From NCBI GenBank assembly GCA_039720395.1, contig CM077828.1, positions 19,882,717 through 19,946,716 of the forward strand: DNA of 64,000 bases, given 5' to 3'. Both the position numbers and the translations under genes were made by a program. The DNA is from Liquidambar formosana. Lineage: Eukaryota; Streptophyta; Magnoliopsida; Saxifragales; Altingiaceae. Below the pieces are notes generated by a model. It worked only from the letters and a program-made list of their open reading frames with translations, ran no database searches and was not told the origin of the DNA. Positions within the stretch are counted from its first letter, which is position 1. Every line of letters begins with the position of its first letter. Shown here piece after piece: positions 45,593 through 56,475 of the stretch.

Positions 45593-45840
45593 TAACTTAG
45601 CCTCCGAATCCACAATCTCTGGTTTCCAAAAGACTTTTTGCCTTTCCATTTTTAAACATGGAATCAATCTTTTGTTTACCTAAAACAAAACTGTTTTTTT
45701 AGGGTTTTCCTTGTTTCCTTTAAAAAAAATGAGGTGGCGATTCCTTTTCTTTTCCAAACCCATTCGTGGGCCCGCTTTCCTAGGTCCACAGACTGGCGGT
45801 TTTTAAATCCTCATGGGCCTCACTTTTTTTAGGGTTCACA

Positions 45841-46521
45841 GAACCCTACCTCGATTTTTTCAGGTATAACTCTCAACCTATCTCTTTCAAGTTCAAGCTT
45901 ATGCTATGATATAAATGTTAATGTGATATTGCATGCTCCCCTAAGTTTTGTTAATCATAGGATGTTATTAGCTTTTGATCCTGAATCAAACTAGTTTATT
46001 AAACCAAAGTTGTTTTTACCAAAGCAAGTTATTTTCAAAGTAGGAGTTTGATTATGGATTGGATTCTAATAGAGTCTTATATGGAGTAAAACTCTTCCCC
46101 CAACTTAATTGTTTGAACTACGTGGACTTTGATTTTTGTAAGAAGTACGTAGGCTGCTTACTTGAGCCTAAGTCCTACTTAGCTTAGATTTTATTTTTAA
46201 TTTTCATAATTTTTAATTATATTACATTATTGAAATTAATTAAGCCCGACCAATCAATAAATGATACCAATTTATTAAGCAAAATGGGTGCCTACGGGCT
46301 GTGGTTCGGAACCTTCCCATTTCGTAACCTAGCCCCCGAACCCTTTGTTTTCGCTTCAATACTTGCCTATTTTCCAAATATGGAGTCAAACTTGTTTTTA
46401 CAAGACAAATCTTTTAGTGGTTTCTTCGTACCCTAAAAATGAGGTGGCGACTCCTTTTCTTTTTAAAACTCTTTTAGAGTGGAACGGAACTTGAATCCAA
46501 CTCGATTTCTCAGTGTCTACA
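45841..46521 (+). mobile_element. 3' end of an LTR of family D
   Basis: Shares the ordered U5 landmarks with the other Tat/Ogre LTRs: GAACTACGTGGACTTTGAT (46114), GGGTGCCTACGGGCTG, GTAACCTAGCCCCCGAACCC and GAGGTGGCGACTCC, and ends GTGTCTACA at 46521. Its 5' part is missing, presumably displaced by the insertion of A2. Confidence 0.75.
46118..46322 (+). other. H1 and H3 hairpins of LTR D
   Basis: H1 46118-46152 is short: CTACGT...TACGTAG enclosing TTTTT/AAGAA. H3 46282-46322: AAATGGG/CCCATTT with inner CGGGC/GTTCG. H2 is not recognisable. The most diverged version in the window, yet pairing is kept. Confidence 0.6.
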
Positions 46522-46728
46522 GGTTTCAAATCCTTTAAGGTCTCATTTGGTTCTTGAAAGAACAAGAGAATACAATAAAATGCTCGAAGAAGGCTTGTTT
46601 CCTCAAATTCTAAGAAATTTCTCAAATATTGTATGAAAATGTCGTTATTGATTAACATAATAGAAGTTTCATGGATGAAGTCATGAGAATAATATGAAAC
46701 TCTTACACAATTACAATATAAACAAATA
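46522..46728. other. Host-like sequence without recognised feature
   Basis: About 200 bp between LTR D and the MITE. AT-rich; no gene or repeat recognised. Confidence 0.5.
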
Positions 46729-47536
46729 CTCCCTCCGTTCCATATTAAGTGTCTTACTTTCCATTTTGGGATGTTTCAAAAAAATTGTCTCAATTGAAAA
46801 GTCAACAACTTTTTTCAATTCATTTCTTAAAATACCCTTTTACCATCAATTTAAATTATAGGATATGGAATAAATAAATGGGAGGTGTTATTGCCAAAGA
46901 GCCAATTGTTGCTTCCATCATTCTTTCCTTCGGATGGACTAAATTAGAGAGGAGAGAAGAAAGAGAAACAAAATCACAAAAGAGCGAAAAAAAGACGAGA
47001 AATGAGAAAGGAGGAGAGAAAAAGGGGTCATCACTAGGCCATGGTCACTGGTAAATGGCTGGCAGAGAGAAGAAATGAAAATGGGTCCGTGCTAATTGCT
47101 TCAGCTATGTGCTTCTTCTTTTCCAAAAAGGAAGGTCGACAACATGGCTTCTCACTGCAACATCAAGAAGGCCCCATTTTATTCTCCTTTTTTTTTTTTT
47201 TAATAAAAGAAAAAAAATAGAGGGAGGGCTAAAAAGAAAGTGCTAGAGAAGAGGGAAAAGTCTGTGAAAACAAAACAAAAAAATAGAAAAAAAAGGGGTA
47301 GAGGAGTAAAATGTTCGGAAAGAGATAATTCTAGCAATTTGAACTTACCCAATTTGGCACCACATTCGAACTTTGGAATCTTTGTGTACTCCGTATACAA
47401 TAATTTTTCTGATGTTTGAATGCTTTAAGGGTAAAATTGGAAACTTAAAGAAAATATATATGTGTAAAAGGATTTAAAATTGATTCTAAAAAAATGTGTT
47501 TTTTCAATGGGGACAATTAATATGGAACAGAGGGAC
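46729..47536. mobile_element. Stowaway-like element, 808 bp
   Basis: Starts CTCCCTCCGTTCCATATT and ends with the inverted form AATATGGAACAGAGGGAC; flanked by TA on both sides (46727-46728, 47537-47538). CTCCCTCCGT ends and TA duplication are typical of Stowaway MITEs (Tc1/mariner type). It codes for nothing visible. Longer than usual MITEs; the middle is purine-rich on the plus strand (46930-47300). It ends 38 bp from the kinase stop codon. Confidence 0.8.
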
Positions 47537-47573
47537 TATGAAACAAAAATCATATTTTTAATCATTATATATA

Positions 47574-48811
47574 CTACTCATACAATAGTGGATGTACATC
47601 TGATGAGGTAGCTTTGGTGTAGCCTAAAGATGAACTTGTTGAAGTCAAAGCACCATCCAAGGGCCCCATTAATTCGATAATGCATTTACCCTTTTGGAAA
47701 TTTTGTTGAGTACTCAAAGGTGTATGAGATTCAAAAATATTGAATCCACCCTCTTCGAAATTTTGTTGAGCAATCAAAGGCATATGAGACATTTTTATCC
47801 CTTCTAACTCCATTGTTACTTCTTTCATTGTTGGCCTTTTCTTCCCATTCAAGTTCAAGCATCGTTTTGCAAGGTTAGCAACTGCCATGATCTCTTCCTT
47901 TCCACCCGTCTTCATAACCTGAGCATCAAGAATATCAAATAAATGGTTCTCCTTTAATGATAAAATAAAATGTGTTGCTAGGCTTTTCTCTTTTTGCGTT
48001 CTTGTTGAACAAATTGGCTTTTGTCCCGTTAGAAGTTCAGCAAGAACAACTCCAAAACTATATACATCACTCTTGTCAGTGAATTGACTTGATTGGAAAT
48101 ACTCAGGATCTAAGTAGCCAAAAATGCCATGAACAAGGGTTGTTAAGTGAGTTTGTTCAATAGCAATGGATCTCGATGTCCCAAAATCTGACACTTTTGC
48201 TCTATATTTACCATCTAAAAGAATATTTGTGGACTTAATGTCTCTATGATAAATGGGTATAGAAGATGCTGAGTGTAGGTAGGCAACTGCTCCCGCAACT
48301 TCTATAGCAATTTGTACACGCCTTTCCCATGAAAGTGTTTGATCAAGGATAAGCTGGAAAAGGGTTCCATTAGGGATGAACTCATAAACTAGTAAAGGAA
48401 CTTCTGTCTCTAAACAACACCCTAATAGTTTAACTACATTCCTGTGGTTGATTTGCGAAAGAATGACAACTTCATTAATGAATTGCTCTAACTGGTTTTC
48501 ATCAACCAGCTTTGACTTCTTAATCGCAACGATCCTTCCATCAGTTAACATTCCTTTGTAAACTGTTCCTTGACCTCCTTGACCGAGAATTCGATTCTTG
48601 TTAAAATTGTCAGTTACTTTTTGTAGCTCTTCGGAAGTGAAAACTTTGTCAACAACACCTTCATTAGATGCCATTTGTTGTTGTAACAACAAGCCACCAT
48701 TTCTTTTAAAGAACTTCTGTTTGAATCTGATGTTCCTTATTTTTATTATTACTTTATACAACAAGAAACCACCTACGAGTAGAAACATCGATCCTCCGCT
48801 TGTGCTGACTC
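47574..48811 (-). pseudogene. WAK-like receptor kinase, last exon only (membrane segment and kinase)
   Basis: The open frame runs from an acceptor-like TTGTACAG (exon from 48811, entering at the second codon base) to the stop at 47574. It has a membrane segment ([17 protein letters not shown]) and a Ser/Thr kinase with [37 protein letters not shown] and FGYLDPEY, all typical of wall-associated kinases, which sense pectin at the plasma membrane. The extracellular GUB/EGF exons are not found upstream; element E starts at 49340 and may separate them. One conserved position is altered: [10 protein letters not shown] where the family has G-T, a C-to-T change in the P+1 loop. So either a gene split by E in an intron or a decaying fragment. 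The C-terminus carries a 60 bp duplication. Confidence 0.75.
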
Positions 48812-49002
48812 CTGTACAACTCAAGCATAATAAAAGAGTCATGTCATATATTGTCTAAAATGAAGATCAGTCTGAGTGATTTTGTAAATAATGATTTCAA
48901 ATGAAGTCTTTGAATTGCTAAAACCTCCGAACATGCATTTATGTTTAAAAGTTCAAACGAATTAACCAACTAGGTTTTCTGTAGTGTGTGAAAAAAGTGG
49001 TA
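48812..49002 (-). other. Presumed intron upstream of the kinase exon
   Basis: AT-rich, no open frame related to WAK extracellular domains on either strand. The region continues from 49215 to 49339 on the far side of the MITE. Confidence 0.4.
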
Positions 49003-49214
49003 CTCTCTCCGAGGTCTTGGTCAAATTCCATTTTGAGTTGTCCCAAAATGTTTGCCCATTTTCAAAAGTAAAATCAATTCAATATTTCCTTTCTCAAAAG
49101 ACTCTTAATAATATTTGAAATTACATTAATTATATCAAATACCACATCAAGTAACATTTTGTCTAAATATTTGTGTTTGATCAAAATGGGGCAAACAAAT
49201 TGGGATGGAAAGAG
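49003..49214. mobile_element. Small Stowaway-like MITE, 212 bp
   Basis: Ends CTCTCTCCGAGG and, inverted, CTCTTTCCATCC, flanked by TA at 49001-49002 and 49215-49216. Both arms carry TTTGCCCATTTT or TTTGCCCCATTTT in inverted orientation, giving long terminal inverted repeats with mismatches. Confidence 0.65.
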
Positions 49215-49339
49215 TAAATTTTTCTTGATACAATGTGGAACCTGATTGCCTGGGGTTACCTTCAACTGTTGCCCGCCCTGTTTAAACCAGATCATGCAAT
49301 AATTGTCAAGGAGGATGAGCTCACAACCATGAGCTCACA

Positions 49340-49425
49340 TGTAACGACCCAATAAAAATCACACACACATATATGTATACACCTATACATATTTATATAT
49401 ATGTGTGTGTGTGTGTGTGTAAATA

Positions 49426-49459
<34 letters not shown>

Positions 49460-49707
49460 AGGATGTCAAATGACACGTAAGGGATAGCCAAATGGCATGA
49501 GTGGATGCCATATGGCCTGTGTGGAAATGCCGAATGGCATTAGAAGAGAGGAGTGCCGCAACACATGGCAATCTCCTATGGACATTTGGCATGAGTTTAA
49601 AACCCCGTGGCTGCTTTAGGGTGACAGTTGGCTTAGGCTTTAAACCACATGTCATGTGATTTTCATGCAAAGGGTATATATATAGCTGGGGGTTTTGTTG
49701 TGTGGGA

Positions 49708-49743
<36 letters not shown>

Positions 49744-51610
49744 ACAGTAGAGAGAGAAGAGAAGAGACTGAAGGGGGAGTGATAAAGGAGGCATACGCTC
49801 TTCTGTGAGGTGAGAAACCTGATTTCCCTCTAATGTATTTGTTTTATATAAAGGATTTAGTGGTTTTGAGAACATTGAAACCGTTAATGGATTCCCTGAA
49901 AATTTTAGATTTAAGTTTCTAGTGCTATAGATGTATTTAAGGCGTGAAACTTTGGTTGAAAAAAGGTTATGATCATAAGAAATTGTTGTATAAATTTGAA
50001 GTTCCAATTTCGTGTATGTAGGGAGAAATAAATCTAAAACCAGAATTTAGTTTTTGCTAAATCGTGAGTTTAGAGTTGATTATTTCTTATGTTTTATAAT
50101 TTTAATAAATACTAGAGCTCAAGATCTTTCCATGGACATCTAATTCATAATTTTTGGGTGAGAAATGAGCCCTGTGGATTTTTTTAAAGTTTCTAAAATA
50201 TTTAGATTTGAAATGAAAAATTTCTGCAAAAGGTAGCAGAACCCGTGAGAAAGAAGAAGGGGCAAATGATCTAGTGCTGTAGGGTGCATGCACCCTCGAT
50301 GCACCAGCACTGATTTAAGGGGGTAAATGAGACTTTTTGAATGCCAAATTTTTTCTAAAATCATAAAAGGAAATAATAAAAATTCTTAAGGGGTCATTTT
50401 GCTGTTTGGAAGATGAGAAAGGATATTTTTAAAGATGGGCCATTTTTGAGTTTTTAATGCCATAACTAACTTTGAAGACTTATAAAACTTTCATTTTAAA
50501 TCTGATTTTGATGAAACTTGAGTCATTGTTCTCATGTTAAAGGGTACTCTTTTCTGGAAAAATTTTGTGAGATTTATTAAGATAAAAAAAATTACCCCTG
50601 TTTGAGTTAAATGACCATTTTGCCCCCGGTTTACCTAAAATGGTTTTAATGATCATTGATTTTGGCATAGTTTGGACCAAAAATTTCTTAGAACTACCCT
50701 ATATTTAAAAAAAAAGGGGTGTTATAAAGTGGAAGTTTTATATGATCATAATCCTAACGATTGAAAGCAAAGGGTTGCTTAATGATGGAAATGAGAAATT
50801 CGTATGTGGCGATATGAGATGATTTATTATTTGAAACTTATAGTAGCTTATAACTGTTGAAATAAATCAATGAACTGATTTATTATTTGAAGTTTATTAT
50901 GCTCTATGACTGTTGAAATAAATCAATGAGATGATTTATTATTGTGATTTGTTATGTTGAATTTTATGATGTATTATTGTGGCACATTTATATTGTTGGA
51001 TTTATATCTATTGATTTGAGATAAATCAAATGTTGATGATGGGAGACAGCCGAGATTGAGCATATCCCGCAATTAGTGCACTAATATACAGACTCATTGT
51101 GCAAGTAGGCCGTGATCTGTATACACATATTGCAAGGAGGCATATGTGCTGTGGTTGAATGGTAGAACACATTTGGCATGAGGCCTATGTGTATTATTTT
51201 GAATTATATTTTGCAGGTTGTGAGATGCAACAGTGTTTCAGGTATGAGATATTTTGTAATATTATCAATTATGTGCCACAATGTTTTAGCATGAGATATG
51301 CATTTTTAGATTGATGAAATTAACCAAATTTCAAGTGAAATCATAAATTTTATTTTGGTTTCTCACTAAGCTAGACAGCTTATTTTTTTTTTAAAATTAA
51401 TTTTTCAGGGGAGGCTAAAGATGAATTAAGTTGATCGAGCAGATTAGGCTTACTTTCTTTAAATTTTATATGTGATGTAATTACTTGAAAAACCTAGTGT
51501 TTGTACTATTATGGTGAAGACTCTATTGTAGTAGACGCATATGTATATGTGTTATAGTTTGAATTATAGAAGCATATGAAATTATTATGTTCATGTATGT
51601 GGGTGTTACA
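49340..51610 (+). mobile_element. 5' LTR of E
   Basis: 2271 bp, TGTAACGACCC...GGGTGTTACA. TATA-type TATATATATA at 49675-49684, followed by a GA microsatellite (49710-49742) in the presumed leader. Upstream TG and TA microsatellites at 49402-49460. A duplicated stretch of about 62 bp (GATTTATTATTTGAA and TGTTGAAATAAATCAATGA) lies at 50817-50955. No coding frames; small frames here are chance. Confidence 0.88.
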
Positions 51611-51613
51611 ATT

Positions 51614-51625
51614 TGGTATCAGAGC
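51614..51625 (+). other. Primer binding site of E
   Basis: TGGTATCAGAGC, complementary to the 3' end of plant initiator Met tRNA, three bases after the LTR. Confidence 0.9.
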
Positions 51626-51831
51626 CTAGGTTTAAATCTAGGTTAGGGTGGATTATTTAAAATTCATGATCATTACTAATATATTTGATTTGGGTTGTAG
51701 TTAGTATGGAAGGAAACAATCACAGAGATTATGATGCAAATAGTTATGAAAATATGATTAATGAAAATTACCTTTGCTAAAATTTTAGTTTGTGGATTCT
51801 AAAGAGATAATTTTATTTCTTTTGTAGAATC

Positions 51832-53796
51832 ATGACTGAACAAGGACAAGGCAATATACCTAACCCTAGAGAAGATCCTTTGGGATTTTTGAGTGTTTTC
51901 ATTGAGCGATTGGGTCATATGAATTATTCTAGAGAGAGTCCAATAGAAAAATTTCAGAAGCTAAGGCCCAAAGAATTTGATGGTACGGATGGAGGTATTA
52001 AAGCAGAACAATGGCTACGCCATTTGGAGGATTTGTTTGAAGTGATGAATTGTTCTGATATTGAGAAGTGCAAACTTGCAGTCTTTCAACTAGTTGGGGA
52101 AGCTAAGAATTGGTGGGACTCTATAAAAGGAATGACAAGGGGGGGGAGCTGCTCAAACTATGACATGGGATGATTTTAAAAGTAGATTTTTAGGAAAATA
52201 TTTTCCATCCACTGAGAAGGAGAAGCTAGAGATGGAGTTTATTCGTTTGGAGCAGGATACTTTGTCTGTGACAGGGTATCTTAATAAGTTTGAAGCTTTG
52301 TCACGCTATGAACCTCACTTAGTTGCTACTGAAGAGAGGCGAGTGCGAAAGTTTATTTCCGGGCTAGTACCTCCTATTCGACGAATCTTGGTTAGAGAAG
52401 TGGATAGGCCCTATAAAGAAGTTATAAGAAAAGCCATGAGGCACGAGGAAGACAATAAGAGATACTTAGCTGATAAGGAGAAAAAGAATAAGGAAAAGAG
52501 GAATCAACAAGGCAAGTCAGGGAGACAAGAGAAAGGGAATCCAACTTGGAAGAAGCGGAAGAATAATGCAGGAAAAGCTCAAAGTGCATCATCTTCGCAG
52601 CAGAAGGGCGCATGTTTTAATTGTGGAATTGTAGGTCATCGGGCTAAAGATTGTACCCGACCTAAGAATATAGTCTGCTACAATTGTGAGGAGAAGGGGC
52701 ACCTTAGTCGGGACTGCAAGAAGCCTCGGAAGAACAATCAACCACCAGCACAACAAGGAGTAGGGCGTGCCTATGCCGTTGTTCCAGAACAAGCAGGAAT
52801 TGAAGGTACCCTTTTTGTTCTCAATAGTTGTGCGAAGATTTTATTTGATACTGGTGCAACCCATTCTTTCATTTCAACTATGTTTGTGGATACTCTAGGA
52901 TTGAGTCCGGAATATCTTGATGTACCCTTGATTGTTACTACACCTTTGGGCGGCACAGTAGAACTTAAGCAGGTGTGTAAGAGATGCATGATAAGACTAG
53001 GAGTTAGAGAGATGCCTGCAGATCTTATAGTGCTGAGTATGAAGAGATTTGACGTTATCCTTGGGACAGATTGGCTTACTAGCTATAGTGCTATTCTAGA
53101 TTGCCGCAAGAAGACAATTTTCTTTTCTAATTTAGACCAGCCTTTTCTTTTCCATTATGAGCCAATCAGAGATAGTTTTACTACTGGATTCCTTACTGAG
53201 ATTGAAAATTTTAGTAAGAATCCACCTATAGAGTCTATACCAGTGGTACAAGAATATATTGATGTGTTTCAAGAAGTATTTGGACTGCCCCCTAAAAGAG
53301 AGATTGATTTTACCATTGATGTAATTCCGGGCACAACTCCTATTGCTAGTGCTCCTTATCACATGGCACCATTAGAGATGAAGGAATTGAAAAAGCAGTT
53401 ACAAGAGTTGAAGGAGCAAGGTTTTGTACAACCCAGCACGTCACCTTGGGGAGCGCCTGTCTTGTTTGTAAAGAAAAAAGATGGATCACTTAGATTGTGT
53501 GTTGACTATCGACAACTTAATAAAGTTACTATCAAGTATAAGTATCCTTTGCCGAGAATTGATGATTTATTCGATCAATTACAAGGGGCTACCCTATTTT
53601 CGAAGGTTGATTTGAGATCGGGGTACCGTCAGTTGTTAGTTAAGGAAGCAGATGTACCCAAAACAGCATTTAGTTCACGATATGGGCATTATGAATTTCG
53701 AGTTATGCCTTTTGGAGTGACTAATGCCCCTGCTGCTTTTATGGATTTGATGAATAGAGTTTTTCGTCCTTATTTGGATCAATTCATCATTGTCTT
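51832..53796 (+). pseudogene. gag-pol of E, frameshifted and interrupted
   Basis: ATG at 51832. Gag domain (QKLRPKEFDGTDGG, WLRHLEDLFEV) runs into a run of G at about 52139-52146; one extra G shifts the frame, and the right frame resumes before [15 protein letters not shown]. Then a basic linker, two CCHC knuckles ([14 protein letters not shown] and [14 protein letters not shown]), protease with [12 protein letters not shown], and RT from about [10 protein letters not shown] through [12 protein letters not shown] and [10 protein letters not shown] to FIIVF, where element C starts immediately before the expected catalytic DD motif. The remaining pol should lie right of element C, outside the window. 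Confidence 0.88.
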
Positions 53797-54502
53797 TGTC
53801 ACACCCCATTTTTGTCACCTTAGCTAGGACATATCATTTCATGTAGGATTTTGAGTCCTTTTTGAGTCTAGTCTTTTGCATTGAGTTTCTATAGCATTGA
53901 ATATCATGTGTATGAATTTTGAAGTGATTTGGAGTTCATCTCGATAGTCAATAAGAATTTTTGAGACTTTAAGGGCATAATCGTCTTTTAAGTCGTATAC
54001 TTTCCATTTGACCTTGAAATGAATCCCGAGTCATTCCCTCGAGTTCATATGAGTACGTAGAGTCTATATATAGGTTTAATTTCATGAATTAATAGTTTAA
54101 GATCAATTCGGCTCATAATGGTTCGGGTTGGCTAAAAGACCCTTTCTTGGTCCGCTCAAATTGACTCATGTGACCCACTTAATTTTCTCTCATTTAACTT
54201 CAATTGGGCTTTATTTACATCCTAGACATGTTTAAAAAGGTTGAATTTCGATTTGAAAAGCATTTGGTTCGACTTTGTGTACAAACCCAGCTTAGCGACG
54301 GTGAAGCACTATGGTTAACCACCTTTGTAAAACCTAACCATGCACCCATGGTTGAGAATTTTTGTCCTAAAATGCCTAAAAATGTGTTCCCCTTCGAAAC
54401 ACGGTCGTTTTGGATTTTATTTTGTCAAAATCGGACTTAATTTGACCCCCGAAAGACTTCCAGAAGGCGAAGGAGTCTAACCGAAGAATGCTGATGGGAG
54501 CC

Positions 54503-54582
54503 CTCGGGTGACCATCTGGGGCCAGACGGTCAGCCGTCCAAGCCCAAACGGTCAGCCGTCCAAACCCAGACGGTCACCCGAG
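54503..54582. repeat. 80 bp U3 palindrome, family C version
   Basis: CTCGGGTGACC...GGTCACCCGAG with interior built from ACGGTCAGCCGTCC words, unlike families A and B. Exactly 80 bp; TATA box 189 bp downstream. Confidence 0.9.
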
Positions 54583-54770
54583 GGAATTTGTGTTTAAGTG
54601 GGATTCTGACTCTTCTCTCCCTCTTTTGACGGTTTCCTCTGCCAAAACAACTTGTCTGAGCTTAGGAGTGTGTAAGTTTGAGTTGTTTAAGCACCAAGAG
54701 AGTCTCTAAGAGCCCTAGGATCATTATTTAATGAATTAATCTTAGCCATTGGTTTAGGGGGTCAGTTCTC

Positions 54771-54778
54771 TATATAAA
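54771..54778 (+). promoter_or_regulatory. TATA box of the C 5' LTR
   Basis: TATATAAAGG, followed by a purine-rich GAGAGAGAGGGAG leader as in family A. Confidence 0.65.
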
Positions 54779-55937
54779 GGACATGATGTTCAGCACACGG
54801 GGAGGCCACAAGTGCACTTTACACTTAGAGAGAGAGGGAGCTACGAGTTTGGAGAGCTAGAAGGACATCAAGAGAAGGCTTTTCAACCCTAAGCAAGCAA
54901 GAGAACAAGGACTTTGAAGGCAAGGGAGGTTCTACAAGAGGTAAGCACTCTTCTTGAATACTGAATATAGGTTTTCTCCTTCTCTTTCTCCTTCTTCTTC
55001 TATGATAGTTTTAGTGCATGTAGTAGTTCCCCATGTTAGGTTAACTCAATGCATTTGTGATATGATATGAATGATTTTAAGAGGATTTATGATTTTATAT
55101 GCCTGAAAAACTTTGGTTTGCTAAGGTTTTAAAGGTGTCATCTTCTCTCTCTTCTTAAATTATGCATAGTTCATATAGCTCATTCGCTGTGATTGTTGTC
55201 ATGAGTTGACGCTCCTGTTATTTAATACATATGATATGAATGATATTCATGATGATTTGAGCATGTGTTAGAGTCGTTTCATACGTTTTAATGCATAGTT
55301 GTGAAATTAGGGTTTCGATAACCCTAAATTCACACGAGTTTCTTATAGCATGATAGAACAGGTTTTCTTTTCTGTCTTTCTTCATGGTTATTATGTATAT
55401 GATATATATAGAATAACTATGATAGTTTTTGCATGCATGTAGTGGATTTTTAGGGTCTTATGCATGACATGAGATTCGGGTTGCATTAAGGTCTCTATTT
55501 ATTCACTGTTTTTGTTGATAACATGATTAGTGGATGACTTTGAGCCTTAATACTATTCTGTCCAGATTGTTATGTTATCCTTTTTGATATGCTTTGAGCA
55601 CGTGTAAGGGTGCGAACAGGTGCAGTAGTTGCCTTATTGCAAATAAGGTCGCTATGGCTTAAGCTTGATATTGCTTGGAGTAAATTGCACAAGGTAAGTA
55701 GGGTATGAAGTGCCCTAATTCACTTTTCTTAACCTTTCTTTTCTCTTCTCCCTCCTAGGGTTATTCTCTAATAGAGGGATATGGTCAACTCTAGGGCTTC
55801 TTTCCACCCCTTTTTAAAAGTTTATATCTTCTGTTGGATTTTTTATTAAGAATCATTTTATCTTTGAAAATCACTATGGAAGGAAACCTAAGGTTTACCA
55901 TAACTCTCTATTAGGATTTAACCCTATTCTTTTCGAA

Positions 55938-56245
55938 CTACGTGGACTTTGATCCGTGTATTTCGCTGCATGGTACGTAGGCGCTCGTTTTGAGGCTCAA
56001 GTCCATTCTAGGATCCAAGTATCCTAGGTTTTTCTTCTCTTTTCTTTTTTCTGTTTTATTTTATTTTCTTTGTTTGATTATGCATGGATGAAATGGATGG
56101 ATGGGATATATGTTATGCATGCTGTATTTTATTGATTGATACTATTTTGCATGTGATTAAGTTATTAAATTAGCCCAATCAAATTAAGAGACCAACTCGG
56201 GCGATGTGGGTGCCTATGGGCTTTGCCCAGAACCTTCCCACATTG
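55938..56245 (+). other. Three-hairpin U5 module of C
   Basis: H1 55938-55980 (CCGTG/CATGG inner stem), H2 56008-56027 (CTAGGAT...ATCCTAG), H3 56202-56245 (CGATGTGGG/CCCACATTG with inner GGGC/GCCC). The inner H3 stem replaces AGGC/GCCT of A1 by a paired change. Confidence 0.75.
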
Positions 56246-56457
56246 TAACTTAGCCCCCGAATCCATTTTCTGGTTTTAAAGACTTAGCCTTTCCTTTCAA
56301 AATGGAGTCATGTGATTTTTGAAAATAAAACATTTTTATGGTTTTCCTCTTTTCCTTAAAAAAATGAGGTGGCGACTCCTTTTTGTTTGTTGTCTTTCAC
56401 CTCTGTATCTTTTGCCAAACCCTTGTGGGCGCCGCGCTTTTTTGTGGGTTCACAGTT

Positions 56458-56475
56458 TGGCGACTCCGCTGGGGA
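56458..56475 (+). other. Primer binding site of C
   Basis: TGGCGACTCCGCTGGGGA, three bases after the LTR end; tRNA-Arg type as in A1 and A3. Confidence 0.85.

Larger units (their letters stand above)
9057..45840 (+). mobile_element. Element A2: outer, decayed Tat/Ogre retrotransposon
   Basis: Older copy of the A1 family read in pieces: 9057-11770, 32506-32749 and 35224-45840. It holds pol, the post-pol region, pseudogene copies of both antisense genes, the 3' repeats and a 3' LTR. It was interrupted by A1 (between 11770 and 32501) and by solo LTR B (32750-35218). Its left side, with gag and 5' LTR, is separated by A3 and is not in the window. It appears to have inserted into LTR D, whose 3' end follows directly at 45841. 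Confidence 0.85.
42527..45840 (+). mobile_element. 3' LTR of A2
   Basis: TGTCACACCCC...GGGTTCACA, 3314 bp, preceded by the CCAATGAGGGGCTTC polypurine block. TATA box at 43501, second donor-like site at 45007, hairpin module at 45297-45592. It differs from the A1 LTR by many substitutions and has a longer first part of the leader. It is directly followed by LTR D sequence. Confidence 0.92.
49340..53796 (+). mobile_element. Element E: 5' part of a chromovirus-like Ty3/gypsy retrotransposon
   Basis: 5' LTR 49340-51610, Met-type PBS, gag, protease and the start of RT, interrupted at 53796 by element C. The LTR beginning TGTAACGACCC, the TGGTATCAGAGC PBS, two CCHC knuckles and an RT of the [10 protein letters not shown] type suggest a Tekay/Del-like chromovirus. 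The chromodomain region is not in the window. Candidate target duplication TCACA cannot be checked. Confidence 0.85.
53797..56454 (+). mobile_element. 5' LTR of C
   Basis: TGTCACACCCC...GTGGGTTCACA, 2658 bp. Landmarks: palindrome 54503-54582, TATA 54771, donor-like GAG|GTAAGC at 54941 and AAG|GTAAGTAGGG at 55694, hairpins 55938-56245, internal TGGCGACTCC near 56370. Differs from its 3' partner at several sites, so older than A1. Confidence 0.92.

Noticed and set aside
46930..47300. Purine-rich stretch in the Stowaway-like element as a coding region
   Set aside because: No sustained frame with recognisable domain on either strand.
49383..49745. 120-codon frame over microsatellites in the E LTR
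   Set aside because: Encodes only low-complexity runs from TG, TA and GA repeats.
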